18,906 nt of DNA. It comes from DAIMZM01 sp036733985 (GTDB lineage: Bacteria > Bacillota > Dehalobacteriia > UBA4068). The stretch lies in contig DAIMZM010000046.1 in assembly GCA_036733985.1 (NCBI GenBank), forward strand, positions 1 to 18,906. The letters run 5' to 3'. Under the pieces are notes generated by a model, which did not search any database, had not been told where the DNA came from, and saw nothing but the letters and a program-made list of their open reading frames with translations. Below are positions 1 through 7,613 of the stretch, one piece after another. The translations under genes were made by a program, and so were the position numbers. Each line of letters starts with the position of its first letter. Within the stretch, counting starts at the first letter, position 1.

Positions 1-1403
1 ACGCGCGAACTGTCATGCATGAAGCAGAGGCGGCCATAGCTCATCATGCCGCAGGCCAGGCCGCGGCCTATTTTGCGCCCGTCCGGCAGACAATCGCGCT
101 TGGGTTCGCTGTTCAGCTTTTCCCACACCGCGTCCAGCAACTGTTCCAGAGCCACATGCCCCTCGGGGATAAAGCCGGTGGAAAGCGGGTCGCCGTTTTT
201 CAGCACATTCTTTTTGCGCAGCTCATAGGGGGACATGCCCAGCTTGCGGGCAATTTCATCCATTTGCCGCTCATAGGCGAAATTGACCTGCGGCGCGCCA
301 AAGCCGCGGTTGGCGGAGCAGAGGGTATTGTTGGTGAAAGCGGAGACGCTGGCGCAGCGGAGATGGGGTATGCGGTAGCAGCCGGGGCCGTTGATGGTGG
401 CGTACATCTGCACCCAGGGCGTGCAATACGTATAGCCGCCGCCGTCCAGGACAATGCTGACTTCCTGGGCCAGCACCTGGCCGTCCTTGGTCACGCCGGT
501 TTTATAACGCAAATACTGCTCATGGCGCTTGGAATGGCACTCAATGCTCTCTTCCCTGCTCCACACCATCCTCACCGGCCGCCGGGTTTTCTGCACCAGG
601 AGGGCGATAAAGGTTTCCACGGTGATATCTTCCTTGCCGCCGAAGCCGCCGCCCAGGGCCGCGCCGATATTGCGCACTTTGGTATGGGGCAGGCCCAGCA
701 CCTTGGCAATGGTGCGGTAATGCTCCAGCACCTGGGTGCCCACCCGCAGGGTGATGACGCCGTTCTCATCCAGCCAGCCCATGCCGCCCTCGGTTTCCAG
801 ATAAGCGTGGTCATGGGTAGTGGTATAATAATCGTTTTCCACGATCAGGTCGCAGGCTGCCCAGGCCTGGCCGATATCGCCCCGCTCCACCTTGGCTTCC
901 ATGATCTTATTGCTATCGTCTTCGGAAGAGACCAGGTAGGCTCCCTCCTTGAGGGCTTCCCGGGGGTCAAAGACGCCGGGCTGCACATCATAATCCACTT
1001 CGATCAGGGCACAGGCCGCCGCGGCGATGGCTTCGCTCTCCGCGGCCACCAGGGCGATTGCCTCGCTTTTGGAGCGGATCTTGCCCTGAGCCAGCACCTT
1101 GTATAAGCCTTCGAAGCCGCCGCCCACATCCCGCATCTGGCCGAACTTGGTCAGGTCCTGATTCAGTGGCACATCCTTGGCCGTCAGCACGCAGGCCACG
1201 CCGGGCAGGGCCTCGGCCTTAGATGTATCGATACCCTTGAGGACGGCTGCCGGATATTTGCTCCGTAGCACCTTGCCATAGAGCAGATTGGGCATGGTCC
1301 AGTCGTCGGAATACTGCTGTTCGCCCCTGGCCTTGGCCCAGGCGTCATGCCGGGGCACCCGGTTGCCCACCAGGCGGAAATTGGTGTTCTCCTTCAAAGT
1401 CAT
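1..1403 (-). CDS. Xanthine dehydrogenase family large (molybdopterin) subunit, second set, 3'-truncated by window edge
   Basis: Large molybdopterin-cytosine-dinucleotide subunit of a molybdenum hydroxylase, the part that hydroxylates an aromatic heterocycle or aldehyde with water-derived oxygen. The reading frame is open from ATG at 1403 to the window edge (467 codons), so the C-terminal part with the catalytic glutamate is not visible. Visible signatures are Gln224 (Moco-contact glutamine), GGGFGGKE at 251-258 and NRGFGAPQ at 365-372. By hand alignment to bovine xanthine oxidase, Glu258 matches substrate-binding Glu802, Tyr334 falls where Arg880 lies, and Arg366 matches Arg912. It is therefore purine-enzyme-like at one of the two specificity positions. 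The ATG overlaps the stop of the preceding FeS gene (TGATG), so translation is coupled. It is the last visible gene of the six-gene hydroxylase operon. Family assignment is firm; the substrate is unknown. Confidence 0.93.
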   Translation of the reverse strand, partial: MTLKENTNFRLVGNRVPRHDAWAKARGEQQYSDDWTMPNLLYGKVLRSKYPAAVLKGIDTSKAEALPGVACVLTAKDVPLNQDLTKFGQMRDVGGGFEGLYKVLAQGKIRSKSEAIALVAAESEAIAAAACALIEVDYDVQPGVFDPREALKEGAYLVSSEDDSNKIMEAKVERGDIGQAWAACDLIVENDYYTTTHDHAYLETEGGMGWLDENGVITLRVGTQVLEHYRTIAKVLGLPHTKVRNIGAALGGGFGGKEDITVETFIALLVQKTRRPVRMVWSREESIECHSKRHEQYLRYKTGVTKDGQVLAQEVSIVLDGGGYTYCTPWVQMYATINGPGCYRIPHLRCASVSAFTNNTLCSANRGFGAPQVNFAYERQMDEIARKLGMSPYELRKKNVLKNGDPLSTGFIPEGHVALEQLLDAVWEKLNSEPKRDCLPDGRKIGRGLACGMMSYGRLCFMHDSSR

Positions 1404-1888
1404 CAGCGGGCCTCCTTCCCCTGGGCTAAGGCTACCTGGTAGATGGCGTCCACAATCTTCTGATAGCCGGTGCAGCGGCAAAGATTGCCGGAAATGGCAG
1501 CGCGGATTTTTTCCCGGTCGGCCGCGCCGTCCTGGGCCAGATAATGCCGGGCCGCCAGGATCATGCCGGGGGTACAGAAGCCGCATTGAATCGCGCCGCA
1601 AGCCACGAAGGCGGCCTGGATCTCCTGGGTCAGGGCGTCGGCCAGGCCTAGGCCCCGGTCGGTCCAAACCTGATGCCCGGCGCAGCTATGGGCCAGGGTG
1701 ACGCAGCTTTTCACCGCCACGTTATCCAGCAGCACCGTGCAGGCGCCGCAATCCCCTTCTTCGCAGCCGCATTTCACATCCCAGTAATAATGCTCCCGGA
1801 GCAGGCGCATTAGAGAGAGCTCCGGCTCGGCCAGGAACGTTTTTTCCTCGCCGTTAACAAATAAGGTCAGAGGCTGCTTCTTGCTCAT
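1403..1888 (-). CDS. Xanthine dehydrogenase family 2Fe-2S subunit, second set
   Basis: Small iron-sulfur subunit that carries electrons between the molybdenum site and the FAD subunit. The 161 residues are typical length for CoxS/XdhC-type subunits. The N-terminal plant-ferredoxin-like domain has cluster cysteines C42, C47, C50 and C62 (GCEEGDCGAC motif). The C-terminal helical domain has C102, C105, C137 and C139 (CGFC and CRC motifs). Both [2Fe-2S] sites are complete. The start ATG overlaps the stop of the upstream FAD gene by four bases (ATGA), and its own stop overlaps the start of the large subunit, so FAD-FeS-large are translated as a coupled block. No signal peptide is seen, so a cytoplasmic complex is expected. 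Confidence 0.95.
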   Translation of the reverse strand: MSKKQPLTLFVNGEEKTFLAEPELSLMRLLREHYYWDVKCGCEEGDCGACTVLLDNVAVKSCVTLAHSCAGHQVWTDRGLGLADALTQEIQAAFVACGAIQCGFCTPGMILAARHYLAQDGAADREKIRAAISGNLCRCTGYQKIVDAIYQVALAQGKEAR

Positions 1889-2760
1889 GAACGATCCCCT
1901 CCCTCAGGCAGGCACTGGCCGCAGGCCTTGGCAATGGCCCGGTTTAGCAGCACCGGCGCTACCAGCCGCCGGTATTCGGCGGAAGCGCGGATATCGTCGA
2001 CGGGGCTGATGTCCCGGCCGACGGCCTCTTCGATCAGGGGCAGCAAACCGTTGCCCGCTTTTTGGCCCAGCAGGGCTTCCTCCACTCCCGGGCAGCGGAC
2101 CGGCCGGGGGGCCACGGAGCCCATGGCCAGGCGGATATCGGTGACGGCGTTATTCTTATCCCGGCGCACCGCGGCGGCGGCAGTGGCTACGGAAATGGCC
2201 ATGGCATTCCGGAGCCCCAGCTTATAGAAAGCGGAATGGGGGCAGGCCGGAAATTCGACAGCCAGGATCAGCTCCCCGGGCAACAGGGCGTTTTGATTGA
2301 CGCCAATGAAGAATTCATTCAGGGGCAGGCGGCGCTTGCCGCATTCGCTACCCAGCAGCAAAGTGGCGTTCAAGGCCAGCAAGGGCGGAGCCGTATCTGC
2401 CGCCGGCGAGGAAAAGGCCAGGTTGCCGCCGATGGTAGCGGAATTACGGGTAATGGGGTCGGCAAAGACATTGGCCGCCATATAGAGGGCCGGGGCCTTG
2501 CAGCGCAGCAGTTCCGAATGGGCCAAGGCGGCAATGGTGGTCAGGCTGCCAACGGTGACGCGGCCCCGGTAGAGCCGGATCCCGCTCAGGGCCGTAAGCT
2601 CCCGGATATTGACCAAGGTGCGGTTTCCCGCTTTGCCCGCCCGGATCAGGGGCAGCGCATTGGTGCCGCCGGCCACCGGCAGCGCCGCTTCGCCCAGCTT
2701 GGCTAAAAGGGCATAGGCCTGCTTCAGATCATTGGCTTTAACAAATTCAAAATCACTCAT
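1885..2760 (-). CDS. Xanthine dehydrogenase family FAD-binding (medium) subunit, second set
   Basis: Medium flavin subunit (291 residues) that passes electrons from the FeS subunit to the final acceptor. FAD-binding signatures of the CO dehydrogenase/xanthine dehydrogenase medium subunits are present: AGGTN at 30-34 and TIGGNLAFSSPAAD at 109-122. A C-terminal CO_deh_flav_C-like half follows, with a short GSVAPRPVRCPG segment. The ATG at 2760 is chosen because AAGGAGG lies six bases upstream; a longer in-frame start would bypass this site. The 101-base gap to the previous FeS gene is the only real break in the six-gene operon and carries a copy of the motif found in the operon leader. There is no insertion for an extra 4Fe-4S cluster like that of 4-hydroxybenzoyl-CoA reductase. 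Confidence 0.94.
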   Translation of the reverse strand: MSDFEFVKANDLKQAYALLAKLGEAALPVAGGTNALPLIRAGKAGNRTLVNIRELTALSGIRLYRGRVTVGSLTTIAALAHSELLRCKAPALYMAANVFADPITRNSATIGGNLAFSSPAADTAPPLLALNATLLLGSECGKRRLPLNEFFIGVNQNALLPGELILAVEFPACPHSAFYKLGLRNAMAISVATAAAAVRRDKNNAVTDIRLAMGSVAPRPVRCPGVEEALLGQKAGNGLLPLIEEAVGRDISPVDDIRASAEYRRLVAPVLLNRAIAKACGQCLPEGGDRS

Positions 2761-2769
2761 CTCCGGCCT

Positions 2770-2791
2770 CCTTATCCGCATACTAGGATAC
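2770..2791 (-). promoter_or_regulatory. Leader motif copy 2, upstream of the second FAD subunit
   Basis: Read on the minus strand, this stretch contains GTATCCTAGTATGCGG, which matches 14 of 16 bases of the motif at 6675-6690 ahead of the first large subunit. Similarity continues weakly into the following six bases. It ends just before the ribosome binding site of the gene starting at 2760. It may be a protein-binding or RNA-level control site shared by the two hydroxylase modules; its function is inferred only from the repetition. Confidence 0.45.
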
Positions 2792-2861
2792 GGCAAATTT
2801 TACAATGTCCGCCAGTAAAGCATTGTCTGGCAAAGGGGGAAGGATTGCGCCGGACAGGCCG

Positions 2862-3344
2862 CTATTTTTCCCGGCCGCGCATTTTCTCCGCCGCGTCCAG
2901 CAGGGCCTGGACCATGGCCGCATAGCCGGTGCAGCGGCAGTAATTGCCCCGGAGATAATCCTTAATGTCATCTTCATCCGGGTTGGGGTTCTCCATCAGC
3001 AAGGCGGTGCCGGTGACCACCATGCCGGGGATACAAAAGCCGCACTGGATGGCGTCGTTATCGATGAAAGCCTGCTGCACCGGGCTGAGCTGGTCCCCGT
3101 CCGCCAGGCCTTCCACGGTGACGATCTCCCAGCCGTCGGCGGAAACCGCCGGGATCAGGCAGGCCAGCATGGATTTGCCGTTGACCAGGACGGTGCAAGC
3201 GCCGCATTCGCCAATGCCGCAGCCGTATTTGCTGCCGGTAAGATACAACCGTTCCCGCAGCACATTCAAAAGCAGCTCATTGCTGTCCACGGCCAGGCAA
3301 TGGCTTTTGCCGTTGACCTTCAGGGTGATCTCATGGCGGCTCAT
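2862..3344 (-). CDS. Xanthine dehydrogenase family 2Fe-2S subunit, first set
   Basis: Small iron-sulfur subunit (160 residues) of the first molybdenum hydroxylase. The N-terminal [2Fe-2S] ligands are C42, C47, C50 and C62 (GCGIGECGAC) and the second cluster's ligands are C101, C104, C136 and C138 (CGFCIPGM and NYCRCTGY). Start ATG at 3344 overlaps the stop of the FAD gene by one base (TAATG), which indicates translational coupling. It closes the large-FAD-FeS module; 101 bases separate it from the second module. It is clearly distinct in sequence from the other FeS subunit in this window, so this is not a recent tandem duplication. Confidence 0.95.
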   Translation of the reverse strand: MSRHEITLKVNGKSHCLAVDSNELLLNVLRERLYLTGSKYGCGIGECGACTVLVNGKSMLACLIPAVSADGWEIVTVEGLADGDQLSPVQQAFIDNDAIQCGFCIPGMVVTGTALLMENPNPDEDDIKDYLRGNYCRCTGYAAMVQALLDAAEKMRGREK

Positions 3345-4234
3345 TACAGCTCTCCTCCCGCCTGCTGCCAGGCTGATTTTAAGGCGTCCGCCGTAATCGC
3401 TTCCGCCAGGGCAATACGGTATTCGGCAGTGGTGCGGTTATCGTCAATGGGGCGGATCTCGGCGGCCAGGGCGGCGGCAATTTCCGCGATTAGCCCTTCG
3501 CTCATCTTCTGCCCGAGCAGCGCCTGGCTCTGGGCTTGGGCAAAATAAGGCCGGGCGGCCACGGCGCCCAGGGCGATGCGGCAATCCCTGACGCGGGCCC
3601 CTGACCGCACCAGCTTGACGCAGATGGAGATTTTGGCGATATCCGGCCGCACCCGGGTCTTTTTGATAAAGGCCGCGCCGGTATGGACCTGAGGCTGGGG
3701 CAGGACGATATCCGCCAGCAGTTCGTCCTGGGCCAGGACGCTGACGCCGGGGGCCAGGAAGAAATCTTCCAGGGCCACCGCCCTTTGGCCCCGGGCTTGG
3801 CTGGCCAGGATCACCTGGGCCTCATAACAGATGGCGGGGATCACGCTGTCCGCCACCGGGCTGGCATTGCAGATATTCCCGGCCATGGTGCCCATATTCC
3901 GCACCGAGACGGCGGCCATCAGCCGGATGGCGGCTGCCAGGGCCGGATAGCGCTCCAGCACCAGGGGCTCTTTTTCCAGGCGGGACAGCTTAACCAGGGG
4001 GCCGATATGGAGGCGGCCGGCTTCATCCTCCCGGATAAAATCCAGCTCCGCCACCTGCTTGATATCCAGCATGTATTTCAAATCCGCCAGGCCGTTGGTT
4101 TTCAGCTTCACCAGCAGATCCGTGCCGCCGGCCAGAACCTTGACCCCTTCCCGGCCGGCCAGGATGTCCAGGGCTTCCCCCAGGCTGTGGGGGCACAGGT
4201 AGTCATACTCAGCGCCGATGATCCGGGTATTCAT
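3344..4234 (-). CDS. Xanthine dehydrogenase family FAD-binding (medium) subunit, first set
   Basis: Medium flavin subunit of 296 residues. FAD motifs are AGGTDLLVKLK at 35-45 and MAGNICNASPVAD at 117-129; a CO_deh_flav_C-like domain forms the C-terminal third. The ATG at 4234 is one base after the stop codon of the large subunit, and its AAGGAGG ribosome binding site sits inside the last codons of that gene, so a longer upstream frame can be ruled out. It would oxidise the FeS subunit and reduce NAD(P), ferredoxin or another acceptor; which one cannot be read from the sequence. Confidence 0.94.
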   Translation of the reverse strand: MNTRIIGAEYDYLCPHSLGEALDILAGREGVKVLAGGTDLLVKLKTNGLADLKYMLDIKQVAELDFIREDEAGRLHIGPLVKLSRLEKEPLVLERYPALAAAIRLMAAVSVRNMGTMAGNICNASPVADSVIPAICYEAQVILASQARGQRAVALEDFFLAPGVSVLAQDELLADIVLPQPQVHTGAAFIKKTRVRPDIAKISICVKLVRSGARVRDCRIALGAVAARPYFAQAQSQALLGQKMSEGLIAEIAAALAAEIRPIDDNRTTAEYRIALAEAITADALKSAWQQAGGEL

Positions 4235-4235
4235 A

Positions 4236-6644
4236 TCAGTAGACCTCCTTAGCACCATCACGCAGGGCTTTAAGCAGGATTTCCGGGGTGATGGGCAGCT
4301 TGTGGAAGCGGATGCCCACCGCATTGTAGACGGCGTTGGCAATGGCTGCCTGGACGCTGGCCAGGGCTGCCTCGCCAATGCCCTTGGCCCCAAAGGGCCC
4401 GGTAGGCTCATAAGTATCGGTATGCCTAACGATCAGCTGGCCGATTCCCGGCATCTCCCAGGCGGTGGGCAGCTTATAATCCACCAGCAGGCCCTGGTTT
4501 TTCAGTTGGCCGCTGGTTTCGTCAAGAGGCAGGTCCTCATAAACCGTATAGCCCGGGCCCCGGTTGAAAGAGCCGATCAATTGGCCGTAGAGCAGGCCCG
4601 GGTTCACCGGGACGCCGCAATCGGCGTAGAGCAGCACCCGGGGAAAGCTGAGCTCGCCGGTTCTGGTATCCACCTCCACTTCCACAAAGTGGGTGGTGAA
4701 GCAGGGCGGGCAGTTTTTTTGGCGGTAGCTGTCCGCGTATTGGATGGTGCCCCAGCTGTTGATCTGGGCTTTCTTGGCAATCTCGCCAATGGTCATAAAC
4801 TTTTTCGGATAATGCTTCACCTGCACCACGCCCTGATGCAAATCATCCCGGCGGGCTGTTTCCAGATGCTGGGCATGCTCATCCATCAGGCGGCCGGCGG
4901 TTTCCAGCAGCTTCTCCCGGACTTTGTTAGCCACGAACTGTACGGCGGCGCCGCCGCAATAGACGCCCCGGGTAGCATGGGTGCATACGTCGTAGCCGGT
5001 GTTTTTGGTATCCGCCGGGGAAAGGCCCACCAGATCCAGAGGCACCCGCAGGGTGTCGGCGGTAATTTTGGCCAAGGCGTCCCAGGTGCCGCCGCCCTGA
5101 TCCACCAGGGGCGTGACCACATCCACGGAGCCGTCCTCATTGATTTTGACAAAGGCCGAGGAATAGTCGATCACCTCTCCTTCCTTGGGCCCGCCGGTGC
5201 CGGAGCAATGGAAGCCCCGGGCCAGCCCCAGGCCCCGCCGGCGGGTCCCGGTCTTCTCCGTATACTTGCCCCGCCGGTCCCAGCCCATGAGTTCCCTGCC
5301 CTGCACCAGGCTTTCTTCCACGCCGCAGCTCTTGATGACGGAGCGGATGGTGGGACCCTGGCCCCAGAACTCCGAACCCTCGCCCCGGTAATTTTTCAAT
5401 CGGAACTCAATGGCATCGAAGCCCATTTCCTCGCAGATCCGATCCACCATACTTTCCACGGCGAAATTGACCTGAGGATTGCCATAGCCCTGCATGGCGC
5501 AGCAAGGAGTTTTATTGGTGTAGACGGCAATACCGTTGAAGCGGATATTGCCTTCGTATTTATATAAGGAAGCGAACCAGCCGGCTACGCAGCCCAGATA
5601 GGCCATGGGCTGGACTTGGTGAGCGCCGAAATCCACCAGGGCCGTGATCTGGGCGGCGGTGATGACGCCGTCCTTGCTGACGCCCATCTTCACATGGAAG
5701 CGGCTGGGGTATTTCTGATGGCTGTAGAAATCTTCCTCCCGGCTGGAGAGCAGCTTCACCGGGCAACGGGCTTTAAGGGCCAGGGCCGCGGTGATGGGGG
5801 TGACGGTGTTCACCTGGATGCTGGAGCCGAAGGCCCCGCCGACGGCGATCTTTTTCACATTCACCTTGGACAGGGGCAGGTTCAGCGCCCGGCCCAGCAG
5901 TTGCCGGTTGCCATGGATGGATTGAGCCGTGGCCCAGACCGTGATCCCGCCCTCGGGATCCGGCGCGGCCACGCAGCCCTTGGTTTCCAGCTGGGCATGA
6001 TAGATCCGGGGCAGCTCAAAATCATCTTCAAAGATGCGGGCTGCCCGGGCAAAACCGGCGTCGCAATCGCCCTCGTCAATATTGCGGGTCACGCCGATAT
6101 TGTTTTTGATCACAACCGCCTGATCGCCTAAGTAAACTTTTTCATAAAGCTGGGGCGCGCCCTCCGCCATGGCTTTGACCGGGTCGAAAACCGGCTCCAG
6201 GATTTGGTACTCCACCTTCAGGGCCTGCATGGCCTTCCAGGCCAGGGCCTCGGTTTCCGCGGCCACGGCGGCGATAGGCTCCCCCACATAGCGGGCTTTC
6301 CGGGGCAAGATGGTGCGGTCCCGGAAGGTGGCCGCAGGCACGCTGACGCTGCGCTCATTATACATGGCCGGGACTTTGTCCGGATCCTTGCGGGAGGGCG
6401 GGCCGGTGACCACGGCAGCTTGATCCGCCCGGTAGACGCAGATATCCTCATAGGTCAGGCAGACCGCGCCCAGGGCCTCGGCCCCGCCGGTATCGATGCT
6501 GAGGATTTCCGCATGGGGATGGGGCGAGCGGAGCAGAACGCCGTAGAGCATGCCGGGAATGATGATATCGGAAGCATACTGCTGTTTGCCGGTTACTTTC
6601 GCCGGGCCGTCGATCCTGGGGGTATTGGTTCCCACCACCTGCAT
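4236..6644 (-). CDS. Xanthine dehydrogenase family large (molybdopterin) subunit, first set, atypical substrate pocket
   Basis: Complete 802-residue molybdopterin subunit. The first domain (aldehyde oxidase a/b hammerhead) covers roughly residues 15-125 and the Moco domains about 140-790. Moco-contact Gln241 and the catalytic glutamate Glu758 in GAKGIGEAAL are present, so it should be active. The glycine loop is GGAFGSSI at 269-276 instead of GGGFGGKE: by hand alignment to bovine xanthine oxidase, Ile276 replaces substrate-binding Glu802, Gln385 replaces Arg912 (MQGYG at 384-388), and Val353 falls near Arg880. This argues against a purine substrate. The ATG at 6644 is supported by GAGGAGG seven bases upstream; the frame extends 36 codons further but without such a site. 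First gene of the operon, behind a sigma-A-like promoter. Confidence 0.94.
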   Translation of the reverse strand: MQVVGTNTPRIDGPAKVTGKQQYASDIIIPGMLYGVLLRSPHPHAEILSIDTGGAEALGAVCLTYEDICVYRADQAAVVTGPPSRKDPDKVPAMYNERSVSVPAATFRDRTILPRKARYVGEPIAAVAAETEALAWKAMQALKVEYQILEPVFDPVKAMAEGAPQLYEKVYLGDQAVVIKNNIGVTRNIDEGDCDAGFARAARIFEDDFELPRIYHAQLETKGCVAAPDPEGGITVWATAQSIHGNRQLLGRALNLPLSKVNVKKIAVGGAFGSSIQVNTVTPITAALALKARCPVKLLSSREEDFYSHQKYPSRFHVKMGVSKDGVITAAQITALVDFGAHQVQPMAYLGCVAGWFASLYKYEGNIRFNGIAVYTNKTPCCAMQGYGNPQVNFAVESMVDRICEEMGFDAIEFRLKNYRGEGSEFWGQGPTIRSVIKSCGVEESLVQGRELMGWDRRGKYTEKTGTRRRGLGLARGFHCSGTGGPKEGEVIDYSSAFVKINEDGSVDVVTPLVDQGGGTWDALAKITADTLRVPLDLVGLSPADTKNTGYDVCTHATRGVYCGGAAVQFVANKVREKLLETAGRLMDEHAQHLETARRDDLHQGVVQVKHYPKKFMTIGEIAKKAQINSWGTIQYADSYRQKNCPPCFTTHFVEVEVDTRTGELSFPRVLLYADCGVPVNPGLLYGQLIGSFNRGPGYTVYEDLPLDETSGQLKNQGLLVDYKLPTAWEMPGIGQLIVRHTDTYEPTGPFGAKGIGEAALASVQAAIANAVYNAVGIRFHKLPITPEILLKALRDGAKEVY

Positions 6645-6668
6645 AAGGCATCCTCCTCGCCTGATTTC

Positions 6669-6690
6669 CCGTTTCCGGATACAAGGATAC
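6669..6690 (-). promoter_or_regulatory. Leader motif copy 1, in the hydroxylase operon 5' leader
   Basis: Minus-strand GTATCCTTGTATCCGG, itself a direct repeat of GTATCC with a two-base gap, lies just after the predicted transcription start and about 30 bases before the first ATG. It matches 14 of 16 bases of a copy at 2776-2791. The position suits an operator below the promoter or an mRNA element; the binding partner is unknown. Confidence 0.45.
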
Positions 6691-6702
6691 TTATCTATAA
6701 AA

Positions 6703-6731
6703 AGTATAGCACAGGGACTATTTTCAATCAA
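6703..6731 (-). promoter_or_regulatory. Sigma-A-type promoter of the molybdenum hydroxylase operon
   Basis: On the minus strand TTGATT (6726-6731) is followed after exactly 17 bases by TATACT (6703-6708), with TG one base upstream of the -10 (extended -10). Predicted start is near 6696, giving a leader of about 50 bases ahead of the ATG at 6644. Confidence 0.72.
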
Positions 6732-6763
6732 TCCCCGCGCCATAATTATCAATGATTTTCAGG

Positions 6764-6798
6764 AAAAAACCGCTATCTTTTTTAAGAATAACGCCGGT
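6764..6798 (-). terminator. Weak candidate terminator after the methyltransferase gene
   Basis: Just downstream of the methyltransferase stop, the minus strand can fold an imperfect hairpin (ACCG...CGGT with interrupted pairing) followed by six T. The stem is poor, so some read-through into the hydroxylase operon is possible. Confidence 0.35.
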
Positions 6799-6815
6799 AT
6801 CATGCCTGTTTTAGC

Positions 6816-7613
6816 CTATCTTTCCTCAAAAAGGCCCTGGCGGTGCGCTTTCAGATATTTGGCGCAGAACGGATCCGCGCCGCCTAAGGCCCGGGCGGCA
6901 TAATAAGCGCCTAACAGCGGCTGATCCGTGGGATCCAGGATGAAACTGTCCATGCCCGCCCCTGCCAGCTGGGCCAGGAAATAGCGGTTGATCAGCTTCC
7001 GGTTGGGCAGGCCGAAGCTGATATTGGACAAGCCGCAGACCATATGCAGATCCGGATGGTTCTGCCGGAGGCGGTAGACGGTTTCCGTGATCATCCTGGC
7101 CCCCTGGTCGGAAACGGACAGGGGTTGCACCAGGGGGTCGATGTAAATATCCGCCGCCTGCATCCCCGCCGCCTGCAAATCCATGAGCAGCCTTTCTCCG
7201 GTTTGGCAGCGCTGCTCAGCGGTTTGGGGGATTTGGCCGTCGCTGATGGTCAGGGCGATCAGCTTGGTATTAAAGGCCAGGGCCAGGGGCAGAATAGTTT
7301 CATAGCGGTCCTTTTCCGCGCTGATGGAATTGATGATGGGCTGCTGCTTCACCTCTGCCAAAGCCGCTTTCAGCGCCGCCGGGTTGGGGCTGTCCAGGCA
7401 TAAAGGCTTTGTCACCTTTGCGCTGACGATCCGGGCCAGCCAGGCCAGGCGCTCCGGCTCGTCGGCGGTGAAAGTGCCGCAATTCACGTCGATATAATCC
7501 GCCCCCGCGGCCTCCTGGGCCAGGGCCACCGCCACAATGGCTTCTTCGTCCCAGGCTGCCATCAGCGGGCGCATCGCTTTGCGGCTGGAGTTGATCAGTT
7601 CGCCGATAATCAT
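6816..7613 (-). CDS. Pterin-binding methyltransferase, MeTr/AcsE type (methyl-THF:corrinoid protein)
   Basis: TIM-barrel methyltransferase of 265 residues, the usual length for the catalytic subunit that moves a methyl group between tetrahydrofolate and a corrinoid protein. Family motifs seen are IDVNCG at 41-46, NSIS at 95-98, YIDPLV at 157-162 and GLSNISFGLPNR at 194-205; the last is characteristic of AcsE/MetH pterin domains rather than folate-making dihydropteroate synthase. The start at 7613 is chosen because ATG overlaps the stop of the corrinoid protein gene by four bases (ATGA). Partner and methyl acceptor are encoded side by side. What donates or finally receives the methyl group (Wood-Ljungdahl pathway, demethylation, other) is not encoded here. 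Confidence 0.88.
   Translation of the reverse strand: MIIGELINSSRKAMRPLMAAWDEEAIVAVALAQEAAGADYIDVNCGTFTADEPERLAWLARIVSAKVTKPLCLDSPNPAALKAALAEVKQQPIINSISAEKDRYETILPLALAFNTKLIALTISDGQIPQTAEQRCQTGERLLMDLQAAGMQAADIYIDPLVQPLSVSDQGARMITETVYRLRQNHPDLHMVCGLSNISFGLPNRKLINRYFLAQLAGAGMDSFILDPTDQPLLGAYYAARALGGADPFCAKYLKAHRQGLFEER

Noticed and set aside
15..1106. 363-codon plus-strand open frame at the left edge
   Set aside because: Antisense to the second hydroxylase large subunit, whose minus-strand frame carries GGGFGGKE and other family motifs; no ribosome site or domain supports the plus-strand frame.
2761..2861. Independent promoter between the two hydroxylase modules
   Set aside because: A TTGTAAAAT stretch resembles part of a promoter, but no -35/-10 pair with 16-18 base spacing could be found; co-transcription is simpler.
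4218..5567. 449-codon plus-strand open frame opposite the first hydroxylase large subunit
   Set aside because: Its translation is low-complexity (His/Gly/Ala/Gln-rich) with no recognisable domain, and the opposite strand encodes a clear conserved enzyme. It is a GC-rich antisense shadow.
6816..7613. Dihydroropteroate synthase (folP) as identity of the pterin-binding gene
   Set aside because: The GLSNISFGLPNR motif and the overlap with a corrinoid carrier favour the methyltransferase branch; the neighbours include no folate synthesis genes.
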